Below, in pieces: positions 10,639-20,203 of a DNA stretch of 64,000 bases (its first letter is position 1; every line of letters begins with the position of its first letter). This stretch comes from Oceanidesulfovibrio marinus (GTDB lineage: Bacteria; Desulfobacterota; Desulfovibrionia; Desulfovibrionales; Desulfovibrionaceae). Position numbers and translations under genes: made by a program. The DNA lies in the NCBI RefSeq assembly GCF_013085545.1, contig NZ_CP039543.1:3937322-4001321 (forward strand). Reading direction: 5' to 3'. The notes under the pieces were generated by a model. The model did no database searches. It worked only from the letters and a program-made list of their open reading frames with translations, and had not been told where the DNA came from.

Positions 10639-10728
10639 TCAATGAAGGTTTTCAAGGCGTGCTTGAACACGGAATGCGTTTCGCTTACAAGCAGTCACAT
10701 CGGATAAACGTATAGCCCCTGGACGGAT

Positions 10729-11235
10729 ATGCGCTACCATTTTTCCCTGCTCCTGGCCCTCGGTTTCTTCTGCGTCGCGGCCGTCGTGTTCACGGCGCCT
10801 GCTTTTGCGCAGGAGATCAAGCCCTTGGAACCACAACAGCAACCCTCCAAGGGTACGGAAAAGCCTGCCCCCACCAAGACCTCGCGGCGCGGCACGCCGG
10901 TTACCGTGCAGCATGACGGCGAGGACGAGCTGGGCGCGCGTCTTGCCCTCAAGCTCAAGGAAACGTTGAACAGCTCCTCGCTGTTCGATGTGAGCGACAA
11001 GGACGAGAAGAAGCTCAAGGTCATCATCAAGACCATGCGCGAGTTCGAGGGACGGCCCAACTCCAGCTCCATTTACTCCCTGGTCTGGGTGTACTCCGAG
11101 AGTGAGGCCACGCTGAAGTACTTTCTCGATACGCAGATCGGTCTGATCAACGAGGGCGAGCTGGAGAGCACGGCGGAAGCCATTGCCGCGGCCACGGAGA
11201 AAGTGGGCGCGCGCTACTCCTATCTCTTTGAATAA
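10729..11235 (+). CDS. periplasmic hypothetical protein with signal peptide
   Basis: A 168-residue protein I do not recognise. The first 28 residues form a clear Sec signal peptide (hydrophobic core LLLALGFFCVAAVVF, cleavage probably after AFAQ). A Pro/Lys-rich linker of about 30 residues follows, then an alpha/beta domain with the charged stretch SDKDEKKLKVIIKTMREF. It lies 20 bases upstream of the sigma-54 response regulator gene on the same strand, so the two may be co-transcribed. No cofactor-binding motif or transmembrane segment was seen in the mature part. Confidence 0.75.
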   Translation: MRYHFSLLLALGFFCVAAVVFTAPAFAQEIKPLEPQQQPSKGTEKPAPTKTSRRGTPVTVQHDGEDELGARLALKLKETLNSSSLFDVSDKDEKKLKVIIKTMREFEGRPNSSSIYSLVWVYSESEATLKYFLDTQIGLINEGELESTAEAIAAATEKVGARYSYLFE

Positions 11236-11255
11236 ACTCGACGGTTGCGGATCGT

Positions 11256-12968
<1,713 letters not shown>

Positions 12969-12987
12969 CGTTTTAGTGGCGCAAAAA

Positions 12988-13024
12988 GTGTCACTGTTAC
13001 GTCACACCGGCGTGACATGTGACA
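12988..13024. promoter_or_regulatory. cluster of GTCAC/GTGAC boxes (candidate operator)
   Basis: Four copies of a five-base box occur in 37 bases: GTCAC at 12990 and 13001, and the inverted form GTGAC at 13012 and 13019. The first three start exactly 11 bases apart, about one helical turn. The inner pair forms a 16-base imperfect palindrome (GTCAC-N6-GTGAC). This spacing suits binding of a dimeric regulator ahead of the thioredoxin-like gene; a possible -10 box TATAAC lies at 13058. Which protein binds is not known; a CRP/FNR-type factor or the adjacent regulator are possibilities. Confidence 0.45.
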
Positions 13025-13193
13025 GTTTTTGTTGTGCGTTTTGCTGCGCAAATAGTGTATAACAGTCGAAAATGATGGCTTAAATAATAAAACATGTGGA
13101 TTCTTGCTGTTGGTATGAAGTTTGATACTTGAATTTGTAGTTCATGTGCCTTATCACTAACCATGTCGCTGCCGGCGCGTATGCGAGTCGTCA

Positions 13194-13532
13194 ATGAGTA
13201 TGAAAGTCGAGTCAGCGTTCGAGCATTTCACGGGGAGCGGCTTCGAGGTCGCCCTGAAGCGGGAAGCAGGATTCGTTCTGCTTGCCTGTCTCCGTCAGGA
13301 GCACGAGATGCGGGACCAGGAAGACTCGCTCCGCGAGGTGGCCAGACAGTATGATGGGCAGCTCAAGGTCTGGATTCTCGATGACCACGGACAGGATAAA
13401 TTTCATGTGCAGCACCGTGTTATGGGAACTCCGACGTACCTGCTGTTCAAGAACGGCGCCGAGAAGGACAGAGTGCTCGGCAAGCTGAGCTGCGAAGGGC
13501 TCCTGGAGTTTGTTTCCAGAAACCTGGACTGA
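13194..13532 (+). CDS. thioredoxin-fold protein lacking the CxxC active site
   Basis: A 112-residue protein with the size and shape of thioredoxin. The C-terminal half keeps the cis-proline loop (GTPTYLLFKNG) and the last strand and helix (LGKLSCEGLLEFV). Where thioredoxins have WCGPC, this protein has a single Cys (LLACLRQEHE), so ordinary disulfide exchange is unlikely. Two in-frame ATGs at 13194 and 13200 could start it. It lies alone behind a 225-base regulatory-looking gap and before a terminator, so it is probably a single-gene transcript. A scaffold or sensing role is inference. Confidence 0.7.
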   Translation: MSMKVESAFEHFTGSGFEVALKREAGFVLLACLRQEHEMRDQEDSLREVARQYDGQLKVWILDDHGQDKFHVQHRVMGTPTYLLFKNGAEKDRVLGKLSCEGLLEFVSRNLD

Positions 13533-13579
13533 CAGCCGAGGTAGACTGACCAGACTAAGTATACACATCGTCATCATTT

Positions 13580-13673
13580 CCGGAGACTCTCCGGTAGATA
13601 TTGAGCGGCTCACGTTTTCCTTTGGATTGCCCCCCAGATAAGCCAGGGATTCATGATGGGCCGCTCTTTTTTT
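13580..13673 (+). ncRNA. candidate small RNA or structured 3' end
   Basis: This stretch of the 364-base gene-free gap (13533-13896) contains two paired structures. CCGGAG at 13580 pairs with CTCCGG at 13589. GAGCGGC at 13603-13609 pairs with GCCGCTC at 13660-13666, and the latter runs straight into seven T residues. The second structure therefore looks like the folded body and terminator of a roughly 70-base RNA. No promoter is obvious and no known RNA family is recognised. It may equally be the long 3' untranslated end of the thioredoxin-like mRNA. Confidence 0.35.
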
Positions 13674-13677
13674 GGAT

Positions 13678-13708
13678 AGCCCGGGGACCAAGTCTCCGGG
13701 CTTTTTTT
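13678..13708 (+). terminator. Rho-independent terminator
   Basis: An 11-base-pair stem with one G-U pair (13678-13688 with 13692-13702), loop CAA, is followed by seven T residues. It lies about 145 bases after the thioredoxin-like gene and ends the plus-strand run that began at valS. Confidence 0.85.
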
Positions 13709-13837
13709 GATGCGCAGGCCGCTTCCTGTGGAAAACCTGAGAAAATCGAGGCAACGCCTGGCCTGCCGGTCATGAATGGAGTCGGCTGGACTCCGTGGGG
13801 CGGCAATTGGCTGCGGTGCTCCGCCTCCCGATAATGC

Positions 13838-13870
13838 AAAAGAAAAGGCGCCCTGGATTCGGAGCGCCTT
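13838..13870 (-). terminator. Rho-independent terminator of the GGDEF/TPR gene
   Basis: AAGGCGC at 13845-13851 pairs with GCGCCTT at 13864-13870. Read on the minus strand, the stem is followed by TTTTCTTTT. It lies 27 bases after the stop of the minus-strand gene that ends at 13897. Confidence 0.75.
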
Positions 13871-13896
13871 CATTGCGTGTATGGGGTGGGTACGGC

Positions 13897-16293
13897 CTAC
13901 AGATTGGCGGCGTGGGCCATGGAGCGCTGCGCCTCGTGCGTTTTGCCCAGGCTGTCGAAGGCGCGCGCCAGCTCTACCCAATAGGGCTTCTTGTCCGGTC
14001 GCAGGGCCACGCTCTGACTCGCCAGCACCTTGGCGATCTCGGGGTCCTCGCCGCTGTCCAGGTAGAGCCGCGCCATGAGGTGCAGGGAGAAGGCGTCTTT
14101 TGGGTCGTGCACCAGCGCCTCGTGCAACAGCTCCCGCGCTTCCTCCAGCCGGTTCTGCTTGAAGGAGAGCCGGGCCAGATGGCGGCGGGTCACGCCGCGT
14201 CCGCCGTCCAGCAGGGTGGCGCGGTTGTAGTAGCGCCTGGCCAGCCCCAGCTTGCCTTCGGCCTCGGCCACCTGGCCCAGTCGCACCAGGCTGAAGAGGT
14301 GCTTTGGGTCTTTCTTCAGGCAGCGGCGGTAGGCGTCCTTGGCCGCTTCCAGCGCGCCCATCTTCTGGCAGACGTAGCCCAGGTTGTAGCGCGCCATGAG
14401 GTTGCCGCGCTCGCGGGCCAGCACCGTGTCGAAGCGGTCCCGCGCCTCGGCCAGGCGGCCTATGCGCGCCTCGCACACACCCAGGGAGTTGAGCGCCAGC
14501 GTGTTGGACTCGTCGGCCAGGAGCGCCAGCTTGTACTCCTCCAGCGCGCCGTACAGATCGCCGTTGCTGAAGAGCTTGTCCGCGGCAATGGTCAGTGCCA
14601 GGGAGCCGAAGGTGCCCAGCCGCGGCGCATCCAGCAGCAGCGCAAAGTCCAGCGCCTTGCGGCTGTTCTCCACGATGTCGGACTTGTGGTAGGTCAGGAA
14701 CGGGTAGCCGGCGATGCCCACAGCGGCTTCCAGGCCGTGCGCGTCCGCCAGCTGCTTGTGGAAGGAGCGGAAGAGCGGCAGCGACTGCTCCACGCTGCGT
14801 TCCGGGATGAAGAAGACCAGGCTGTTCATGCTGAACCGGCCGCCGATGACCTCCGGACCGAAGAGCTCGCGCGCCAGGCCGGCGGCCTCGCCCACCACCT
14901 GCTCGGCGTGGGTGTGGAACGCCTCGGAGCCCTGATCCTCCACGGCGGAGAGCCGCACGAGCGCCACGCTGAACTGCGAGAGACGCTCGCTGGCCGCGCG
15001 CATGCGCTGCAGGAAATCGCGATACATGTAGAGACCGGTGATGGTGTCCTTCTCGCCGCCGGCCTCGTCGCCGTCGCCTGTGCCGGCGTTCTGCCCCTTG
15101 AGCAGGGTGAGCCGGTCGCCGGGCTCGATGCCCCAGCTCGGGTCGCCCTGGTGCATGATCTCGGCCAGGGACTCCTCGGGCGACGCCTCCATGATGATGA
15201 TCTCGCCCTTGTAGCGGGGCTGGCTGCCGTCCTGCGGCGCAGACCACGCCAGGTAGCGCTGGCCCTCCTTGACGCCCACGGACTGGCCCAGGCTGACCAC
15301 GAGGCGGTTCATGGTCATGGTGTGCATGACCCAGCCGCCTTGCTCCAGGATGCGGCTGAAGGGCATGGGCTCGTCGCTCTCCAGCTGGATGGCGGTACGC
15401 GCGGCGCGTGCAGCCTTTGCCTGAAGGATGCGCGCCTGCTCGGCGGTCTCGCGCTCAAACACGGCCCCGTCCATATCCTGCGGGAAGAGGGCGAACCCTG
15501 CGCGGACCGTGGGGGAGACGGCCGTGTCCGTCAGCTCGTGGGTGAGCTCCTGCGCCCGGATATCGGCCATGAGCGTTTCAGCCAGGGAGCGGCAGGCGCC
15601 GAACCCGCCTTCCGGCACGAGGATGGAAAAATCGTATGGTGCGGTGCGCGAGGCTATGGATGTCTGCGGCGCGGCGGCGTGTATGGCCTCGCCTGCCGCG
15701 GCGGTCAGCTTGTCGGCAAAGATGTGGCCAAACCGGCTGATGATCCGGCGCATGCCCGTGAGCCGGATGGTGACCACGCCCAGGCCGGCGCGGTGATTGT
15801 CGCCATTGAGCTGGCGTCCGGCCCCGCACTCCGGCTTGAGCGAGCAGACCACGGCGTCCACCTCGCGCTCCAGGGCGGCGTAGAAGTGGTGCGGCTCCAG
15901 CAGCCCGGTGAGCGGGTCGCACATGGAAAGCTTGCGCAGATGCAACGTTTCCAGCACCAGGCCGGCAATGGCCGGCGCCTTGGCGAGCATGGTCTTGGGC
16001 GCCTTGAAGCGCACCCCACGCGCCACGAAGACCCCCAGGAACTCGTCCTGGTGGATCAGCGGCACCAGCAGCTTGCGCTCGTCCGGCAGGTGCAGCGCCT
16101 TGCCGCCGTCCTCTGGCGACATCCCGGCAGGAATGGCCTGCGGGAAGTACAGGGAGGAGGACTTGAAGGCGAGCAGGGTGGCGAAGGATTCCCGCACGAA
16201 GACCTCGTTTTCCACAAGGTCGTGACGTGAGAGCCGGGCCGCGGTCGGGCATGTGCATGGGAAAACGTGGTTCATGGAACTCGCGGTTACCAC
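13897..16293 (-). CDS. degenerate tandem GGDEF-like protein with TPR repeats
   Basis: A 798-residue cytoplasmic protein. Two regions look like GGDEF domains: one starting at MCDPLTGLLEPHHFY near residue 125, the other at DTITGLYMYRDFLQRM near residue 420. Neither has a GGDEF signature; the positions read APYDFSILVPEG and NSLVFFIPE, so both are probably inactive. From about residue 570 there are at least five TPR-type repeats (for example YNLGYVCQKMGALEAAKDAYRRCL). The start may be GTG at 16293, with GAGAGA upstream, or ATG at 16275. It has its own terminator. A scaffold role in signalling is inference. Confidence 0.8.
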   Translation of the reverse strand: MVTASSMNHVFPCTCPTAARLSRHDLVENEVFVRESFATLLAFKSSSLYFPQAIPAGMSPEDGGKALHLPDERKLLVPLIHQDEFLGVFVARGVRFKAPKTMLAKAPAIAGLVLETLHLRKLSMCDPLTGLLEPHHFYAALEREVDAVVCSLKPECGAGRQLNGDNHRAGLGVVTIRLTGMRRIISRFGHIFADKLTAAAGEAIHAAAPQTSIASRTAPYDFSILVPEGGFGACRSLAETLMADIRAQELTHELTDTAVSPTVRAGFALFPQDMDGAVFERETAEQARILQAKAARAARTAIQLESDEPMPFSRILEQGGWVMHTMTMNRLVVSLGQSVGVKEGQRYLAWSAPQDGSQPRYKGEIIIMEASPEESLAEIMHQGDPSWGIEPGDRLTLLKGQNAGTGDGDEAGGEKDTITGLYMYRDFLQRMRAASERLSQFSVALVRLSAVEDQGSEAFHTHAEQVVGEAAGLARELFGPEVIGGRFSMNSLVFFIPERSVEQSLPLFRSFHKQLADAHGLEAAVGIAGYPFLTYHKSDIVENSRKALDFALLLDAPRLGTFGSLALTIAADKLFSNGDLYGALEEYKLALLADESNTLALNSLGVCEARIGRLAEARDRFDTVLARERGNLMARYNLGYVCQKMGALEAAKDAYRRCLKKDPKHLFSLVRLGQVAEAEGKLGLARRYYNRATLLDGGRGVTRRHLARLSFKQNRLEEARELLHEALVHDPKDAFSLHLMARLYLDSGEDPEIAKVLASQSVALRPDKKPYWVELARAFDSLGKTHEAQRSMAHAANL

Positions 16294-16358
16294 ATATTAG
16301 AAAATCTCTCAATAATTTCTAAGATGGCTTGCCGCAAAGAAATACGTTGCGGACCAGC

Positions 16359-18476
16359 TCAGGAGCTAGGCTCCGAGAATCCGGGAGGCAGATTGCTGCC
16401 GGAGCCGGACGGGGCGGGGGCTCTGCCGCCACGGGGCTGCGGCGGTGCAGAAGACCGCGGCGTGGTCGGCGGCTCGGAAAATCCAGGCGGCAACCCGCCG
16501 TCGGAAGTGGATCGGCTGAAGTTTCCGGCCGGTTCGGCGGCCGGATATGGCGGGGACGTTTGCGAACCCTGCGCGCCGGGCGATTCCGAAAAGCCGGGGG
16601 GCAGGTCGCTGCCGGGCTGGGTAGGGTATTCCTGGCCGCCCTGATATCCGGGTGAGGACGCGCTGCCTTCGTACCCATGACCCTGCGCCGGGCCGTATCC
16701 CTCATATCCGCCAGGGCCGGGGTGCCTGGAGCCGGGCCGGTTCAGGTCGATGTCCAGGCCACGGGCGGCGGCCTCGTCAATGTACGAGCCGGACGCGATG
16801 CGCACCGCGCCGGCCGGCTGCACGATGATGGCGCGTTGGGCGCGCACCGGGCAGTTGTGCTCGCAGAATCCGCAGCCGGCGCAGCGCCGCTCGTCCACAA
16901 AGGGCACGGCCACCGGATTTCCCTCCACGCGCTCCAGGTGGATGGCGTCGTAGGGGCAGACTTCGTCGCAGACCACGCACTGGCGCTGCTCCTCCCAGGC
17001 CAGGCACTTGTGGCGCAGGATACGCGCCGTGCCCAGCTTGGCGTGCTGTTTCTCGGCCAGGGGCAGGGGCCGCAGGGCTCCGGTGGGGCAGAGGTGGCCG
17101 CAGGCGTTGCAGGTGGTCTCGCACGGGCCGCGCGTGGGCTCCAGAACCGGGCTGAAGACACCGGCCAGGCCGGCGGCAAACCATATGGGCTGGATGGTGT
17201 TGGTGGGGCAGCCGATCATGCACTCGCCACAGCGCACGCAGCGGGCCAGGAAGTCCGGCTCGGGCAGCGCGCCGGGCGGTCGCAGGGTGTAGCGCTGCTC
17301 TGGATCGCCCTTGCCCTCGGCCGTGAGCGGGCTGGCGAGGTCCGTGTAGGCGAGCAGGGCCGTGCCGGCGCCGACCACGCCGGTGAGCAGGAAGGTCCGC
17401 CGGGGCACCCTGGCCTCGGGCGGAGAGGGGACATTGCCGCGCGAGGGCGGCGGGCTCCCGGAGTCACCTCCCTTGATCTTAGTAGTCGCGACATTGTCAG
17501 CGGTTGCGGGGCGTTGCTTCAGGGGGGCATCGGCAGGGCCATCATCCGACTGGACTCCTGCCTGCTCCGCCTGTCCGGAGACCGGGAAGGTGATGGCCGC
17601 GACCGGGCAGATGCGCTCGCATGTTTCGCAGGAAATGCACTCGCCATGGCGCGTGTCGTGCGGATCGGCCGGGATGGCGTTCATGGGGCAGCGCTTGCGG
17701 CACAGCCCGCACTCGATGCAGGCGTCGGAAACGCGGCGGCGGATAATGGGCTTGCGGCCGAAGATGGAGAAGATTGCTCCGGCCGGGCAGAGGTAGCGGC
17801 ACCAGAACCGCGGGGCGAGCAGGCCCGGCAGAAAGACCGCGCCGGCCATGGCCAGCAGGAAGAGCTGCGTGCCGAAGCGGTCGTAGGTGATTTTGAGGTA
17901 GTAGATGGAGCCCGCGTCCAGAGAGGCGGCCAGGGGACGCGCGGCGTCCAGCCCCAGCCACGCCGCAACCTGGACCAGCGGCATGAGCAGGAGGCCGAAA
18001 AAGCGCGTTACCAGCGGGATGGGCGCGGCGATAAAGACCAGGGAGACGCCCAGCAGCGCGGCGCCCAGGATGAGCGCGAGAACGTGGTACTTCACCCGGC
18101 GCAGGCCGGTGCGCGCGGGCCGGCCCAGGGGAGAAGCGCGGCGCCTGGCCGTGGCGCGATCGGCCAGGTCCACGCAGGTTCCCAGCGGGCATATCCAGCC
18201 ACAGAAGAAGCGGCCGGCAACGAGGGTGATTGCCAGAAAGAGGAGCGCCGGGATGAAGGCGATCCAGAACGCGCCGTCCAGGACGCGGCCGGAAAGGAGC
18301 GTGCCCGCCAGGACCATGGGGTCCATGCGCAGGTAGAGGTCGGCCGGCCCGAACAGGGGCAGACCTGCCCAGAGCAGCAGGACCACGAACAGCGCCAGGC
18401 TGAGGCCCTGGGCGGCCGTGCGCCAGAAGCGGGAACGCGCGCGCCGCGGCGATGGAGATTTGCCGGAAGGCTTCAG
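16359..18476 (-). CDS. membrane polyferredoxin (NapH/NosR-like) with repeat tail
   Basis: An integral membrane iron-sulfur protein, 705 residues if started at CTG 18476. About five hydrophobic segments occur in the first 260 residues, with the NapH-type motifs CGWICPLGTC and CRYLCPAGAI. At least four ferredoxin motifs follow (CIECGLCRKRCP, CISCETCERICP, CVRCGECMIGCP, CAGCGFCEHNCP), plus two variants. The last 120 residues are Gly/Pro/Ser-rich and carry LPPGFSE three times. The first ATG/GTG-type start is GTG 18386, inside the first membrane helix; CTG 18476 has AGGGAGG 7 bases upstream and overlaps the DUF362 stop. Probably passes electrons at the membrane with its neighbour. Confidence 0.85.
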   Translation of the reverse strand: MKPSGKSPSPRRARSRFWRTAAQGLSLALFVVLLLWAGLPLFGPADLYLRMDPMVLAGTLLSGRVLDGAFWIAFIPALLFLAITLVAGRFFCGWICPLGTCVDLADRATARRRASPLGRPARTGLRRVKYHVLALILGAALLGVSLVFIAAPIPLVTRFFGLLLMPLVQVAAWLGLDAARPLAASLDAGSIYYLKITYDRFGTQLFLLAMAGAVFLPGLLAPRFWCRYLCPAGAIFSIFGRKPIIRRRVSDACIECGLCRKRCPMNAIPADPHDTRHGECISCETCERICPVAAITFPVSGQAEQAGVQSDDGPADAPLKQRPATADNVATTKIKGGDSGSPPPSRGNVPSPPEARVPRRTFLLTGVVGAGTALLAYTDLASPLTAEGKGDPEQRYTLRPPGALPEPDFLARCVRCGECMIGCPTNTIQPIWFAAGLAGVFSPVLEPTRGPCETTCNACGHLCPTGALRPLPLAEKQHAKLGTARILRHKCLAWEEQRQCVVCDEVCPYDAIHLERVEGNPVAVPFVDERRCAGCGFCEHNCPVRAQRAIIVQPAGAVRIASGSYIDEAAARGLDIDLNRPGSRHPGPGGYEGYGPAQGHGYEGSASSPGYQGGQEYPTQPGSDLPPGFSESPGAQGSQTSPPYPAAEPAGNFSRSTSDGGLPPGFSEPPTTPRSSAPPQPRGGRAPAPSGSGSNLPPGFSEPSS

Positions 18477-19408
18477 ACCTCGACCTCCCTGACCTTCATA
18501 CTCGCGACGTCCATGGGACCGAGGCCGCGGTCATGGGCCGCGCGGATGTGGCCCACCTGGTCCGGCCGGATGCGCCGGCCGTACCACTCGAAGCGGGAGA
18601 CGGTCATGGCGTCGGCCGCCACCACGTTGCGCGAGGCGATGACGGTGTTCTCGTTGAGCACGAGCCCCGGCCCATACGGCCCGTTGGTGGAGAGTACGCG
18701 GGTGGCGTCCACCACGGCGAGGTCGGCCGCGAGCTTCGTGTTCAGGTCCACAATGGCCTGGTCCAGGTTGTAGCGGTAGTGCATCACGCCGCGGTCCCAG
18801 ATAAGGCCCATCATGCCCTTCATGGACAGGGAGACGCCGGTGGAGCCGTGGGACTTGGCCACGGGCGCGGCGATGAGCACGTCCGCCTCCAGCACCTCGC
18901 GCATGAAGGCGTTGTCGCGCATCTCCTCGCCCTGGTCGATGGGTGCTTCCACGTAGAAGGTCGAGTCCTCCAGGCCCAGAACGCGGGTGTTGGGAATGGC
19001 GCTGCACGCCGCCTGGATCTCGCTGCGCTCCAGACAGGCCTCGGCGCGGCTCAAGGGATGGTCGAGGACGAATATCTCCTCCGCGCCTGCCTCCCGGCAC
19101 ATGGCCACCAGCGCGCTGACCACCTCGGGGTGGGTGGTGGTGCCCTTGTCTGGCGCCTGGGGGAAGCTCATGTTCGGCTTGATGGCCACCTTCTGGCCGG
19201 GCTTGACCACGCTCTGCATGCCGCCCAGGAGCTCCACGGCTGCTCGTGTGGCCGCGGCCGGCGCGCCTTTGGCTATGGCCACGTCCAGCTCGTCCGCACT
19301 GGTCACTGCATCCTGGGCCATGGCCGAGAGCGGTGCGGCAACGGTGGAGCCGGCGGCGAGCCAGAGCGCGCCGTGCATCTGCCACTTGAGGAATTCTCTG
19401 CGTCGCAT
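18473..19408 (-). CDS. DUF362 domain protein with Tat signal
   Basis: A 311-residue exported protein of the DUF362 family. The N-terminus RRREFLKWQMHGALWLAAG is a twin-arginine signal peptide, so the protein is folded, perhaps with a cofactor, before export. Core family motifs include VAIKPNMSFPQ, HPEVVSALVAMCREAGAEEI and the APVAKSHG stretch. DUF362 proteins are often next to ferredoxins; here the polyferredoxin gene overlaps its stop codon (CTGA), which argues for translational coupling and a shared redox job. The exact substrate is unknown. The ATG start has a TAGGA site upstream. Confidence 0.85.
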   Translation of the reverse strand: MRRREFLKWQMHGALWLAAGSTVAAPLSAMAQDAVTSADELDVAIAKGAPAAATRAAVELLGGMQSVVKPGQKVAIKPNMSFPQAPDKGTTTHPEVVSALVAMCREAGAEEIFVLDHPLSRAEACLERSEIQAACSAIPNTRVLGLEDSTFYVEAPIDQGEEMRDNAFMREVLEADVLIAAPVAKSHGSTGVSLSMKGMMGLIWDRGVMHYRYNLDQAIVDLNTKLAADLAVVDATRVLSTNGPYGPGLVLNENTVIASRNVVAADAMTVSRFEWYGRRIRPDQVGHIRAAHDRGLGPMDVASMKVREVEV

Positions 19409-19585
19409 GGATACGTCCTATTGGGGCTTGTGATGAGGCTCTAATGACGACGGCCGGCAACGGACCGAACGCCGACGGCGATACAGGCGCACTGCGCCGG
19501 GATCACGAACTCGTGGTTCCTGTCTCCAGGATACCTGTGTGGGACGCCGCCGACAAGATGCGGCCGGAAAAAGAGGGAAGAATTA

Positions 19586-20203
19586 TCAGCGCCGTCGCGG
19601 CACGCGCCGCATGGTGGTTCTGGAGCCCAGATACTTCATCCAGACCTTGCCGGTGGCCGTATGGAAAAAGAGCTTGCGGCCGCGGTTGCCCTGCACGGAC
19701 TCGGCAGTGGGCACGAGCCCCAGCTTTTTGAGCGCCAGCCGCGCCATGGCCACGTTCTTTGCACCCACGTCCACGATCTCGCGGACGTTTTTCTTTTCCT
19801 CGGAAAGCAGGCTGAAGGCGCCGCCGAAGAGTTTGACCTCCAGGCTGGAAGGCTTCACGCCGCGGGCCGCGAACTTGGCGATGACACACTGGATGGCCGT
19901 ATCCACGAACTTGCAGGTGTCCAACGGCGGGTTGGGCATGGTGCAGCAATCGTCGCGCTTGCGGAACAGCTCGTTGGTGCTTTCTGGCAGCATGGCGTGG
20001 AACATGCCGGCGAGCCTGGGCCTGGGGCAGAAGAAGGTGACGGAAACACATGATCCCAGCACGGTGGCGATGAGGCAGTCCTTTTCCGTGACCATGCATT
20101 CGCTGATCTTGAGGTGCTTCAGGGGGAGGCCGGAATCGAGTAGAGCCTTGGGCGTGTCGTCGTCGGATGGAGTGGCGGCGTGGGGGCGGGACGGCTGCGT
20201 CAC
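19586..20203 (-). CDS. cheD: chemoreceptor glutamine deamidase CheD
   Basis: Deamidates glutamines on methyl-accepting chemotaxis proteins, tuning receptor output. The 205 residues include the catalytic Cys52 in VLGSCVSV and His69 in MFHAMLPE. A C-terminal arm ahead of LKKLGL completes the fold. A 25-residue N-terminal extension is not part of the family core. Translation starts at GTG 20203, which overlaps the cheV stop as GTGA, so the two are translationally coupled. The rest of the chemotaxis pathway is not in the window. Confidence 0.93.
   Translation of the reverse strand: MTQPSRPHAATPSDDDTPKALLDSGLPLKHLKISECMVTEKDCLIATVLGSCVSVTFFCPRPRLAGMFHAMLPESTNELFRKRDDCCTMPNPPLDTCKFVDTAIQCVIAKFAARGVKPSSLEVKLFGGAFSLLSEEKKNVREIVDVGAKNVAMARLALKKLGLVPTAESVQGNRGRKLFFHTATGKVWMKYLGSRTTMRRVPRRR

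Noticed and set aside
12977-12992. Possible sigma-54 promoter before the thioredoxin-like gene
   Set aside because: GG-N10 is followed by GT rather than GC, so the -12 element is broken.
19444-19731. 95-residue plus-strand frame near cheD
   Set aside because: Lies across the cheD 3' end with no ribosome site or motif.
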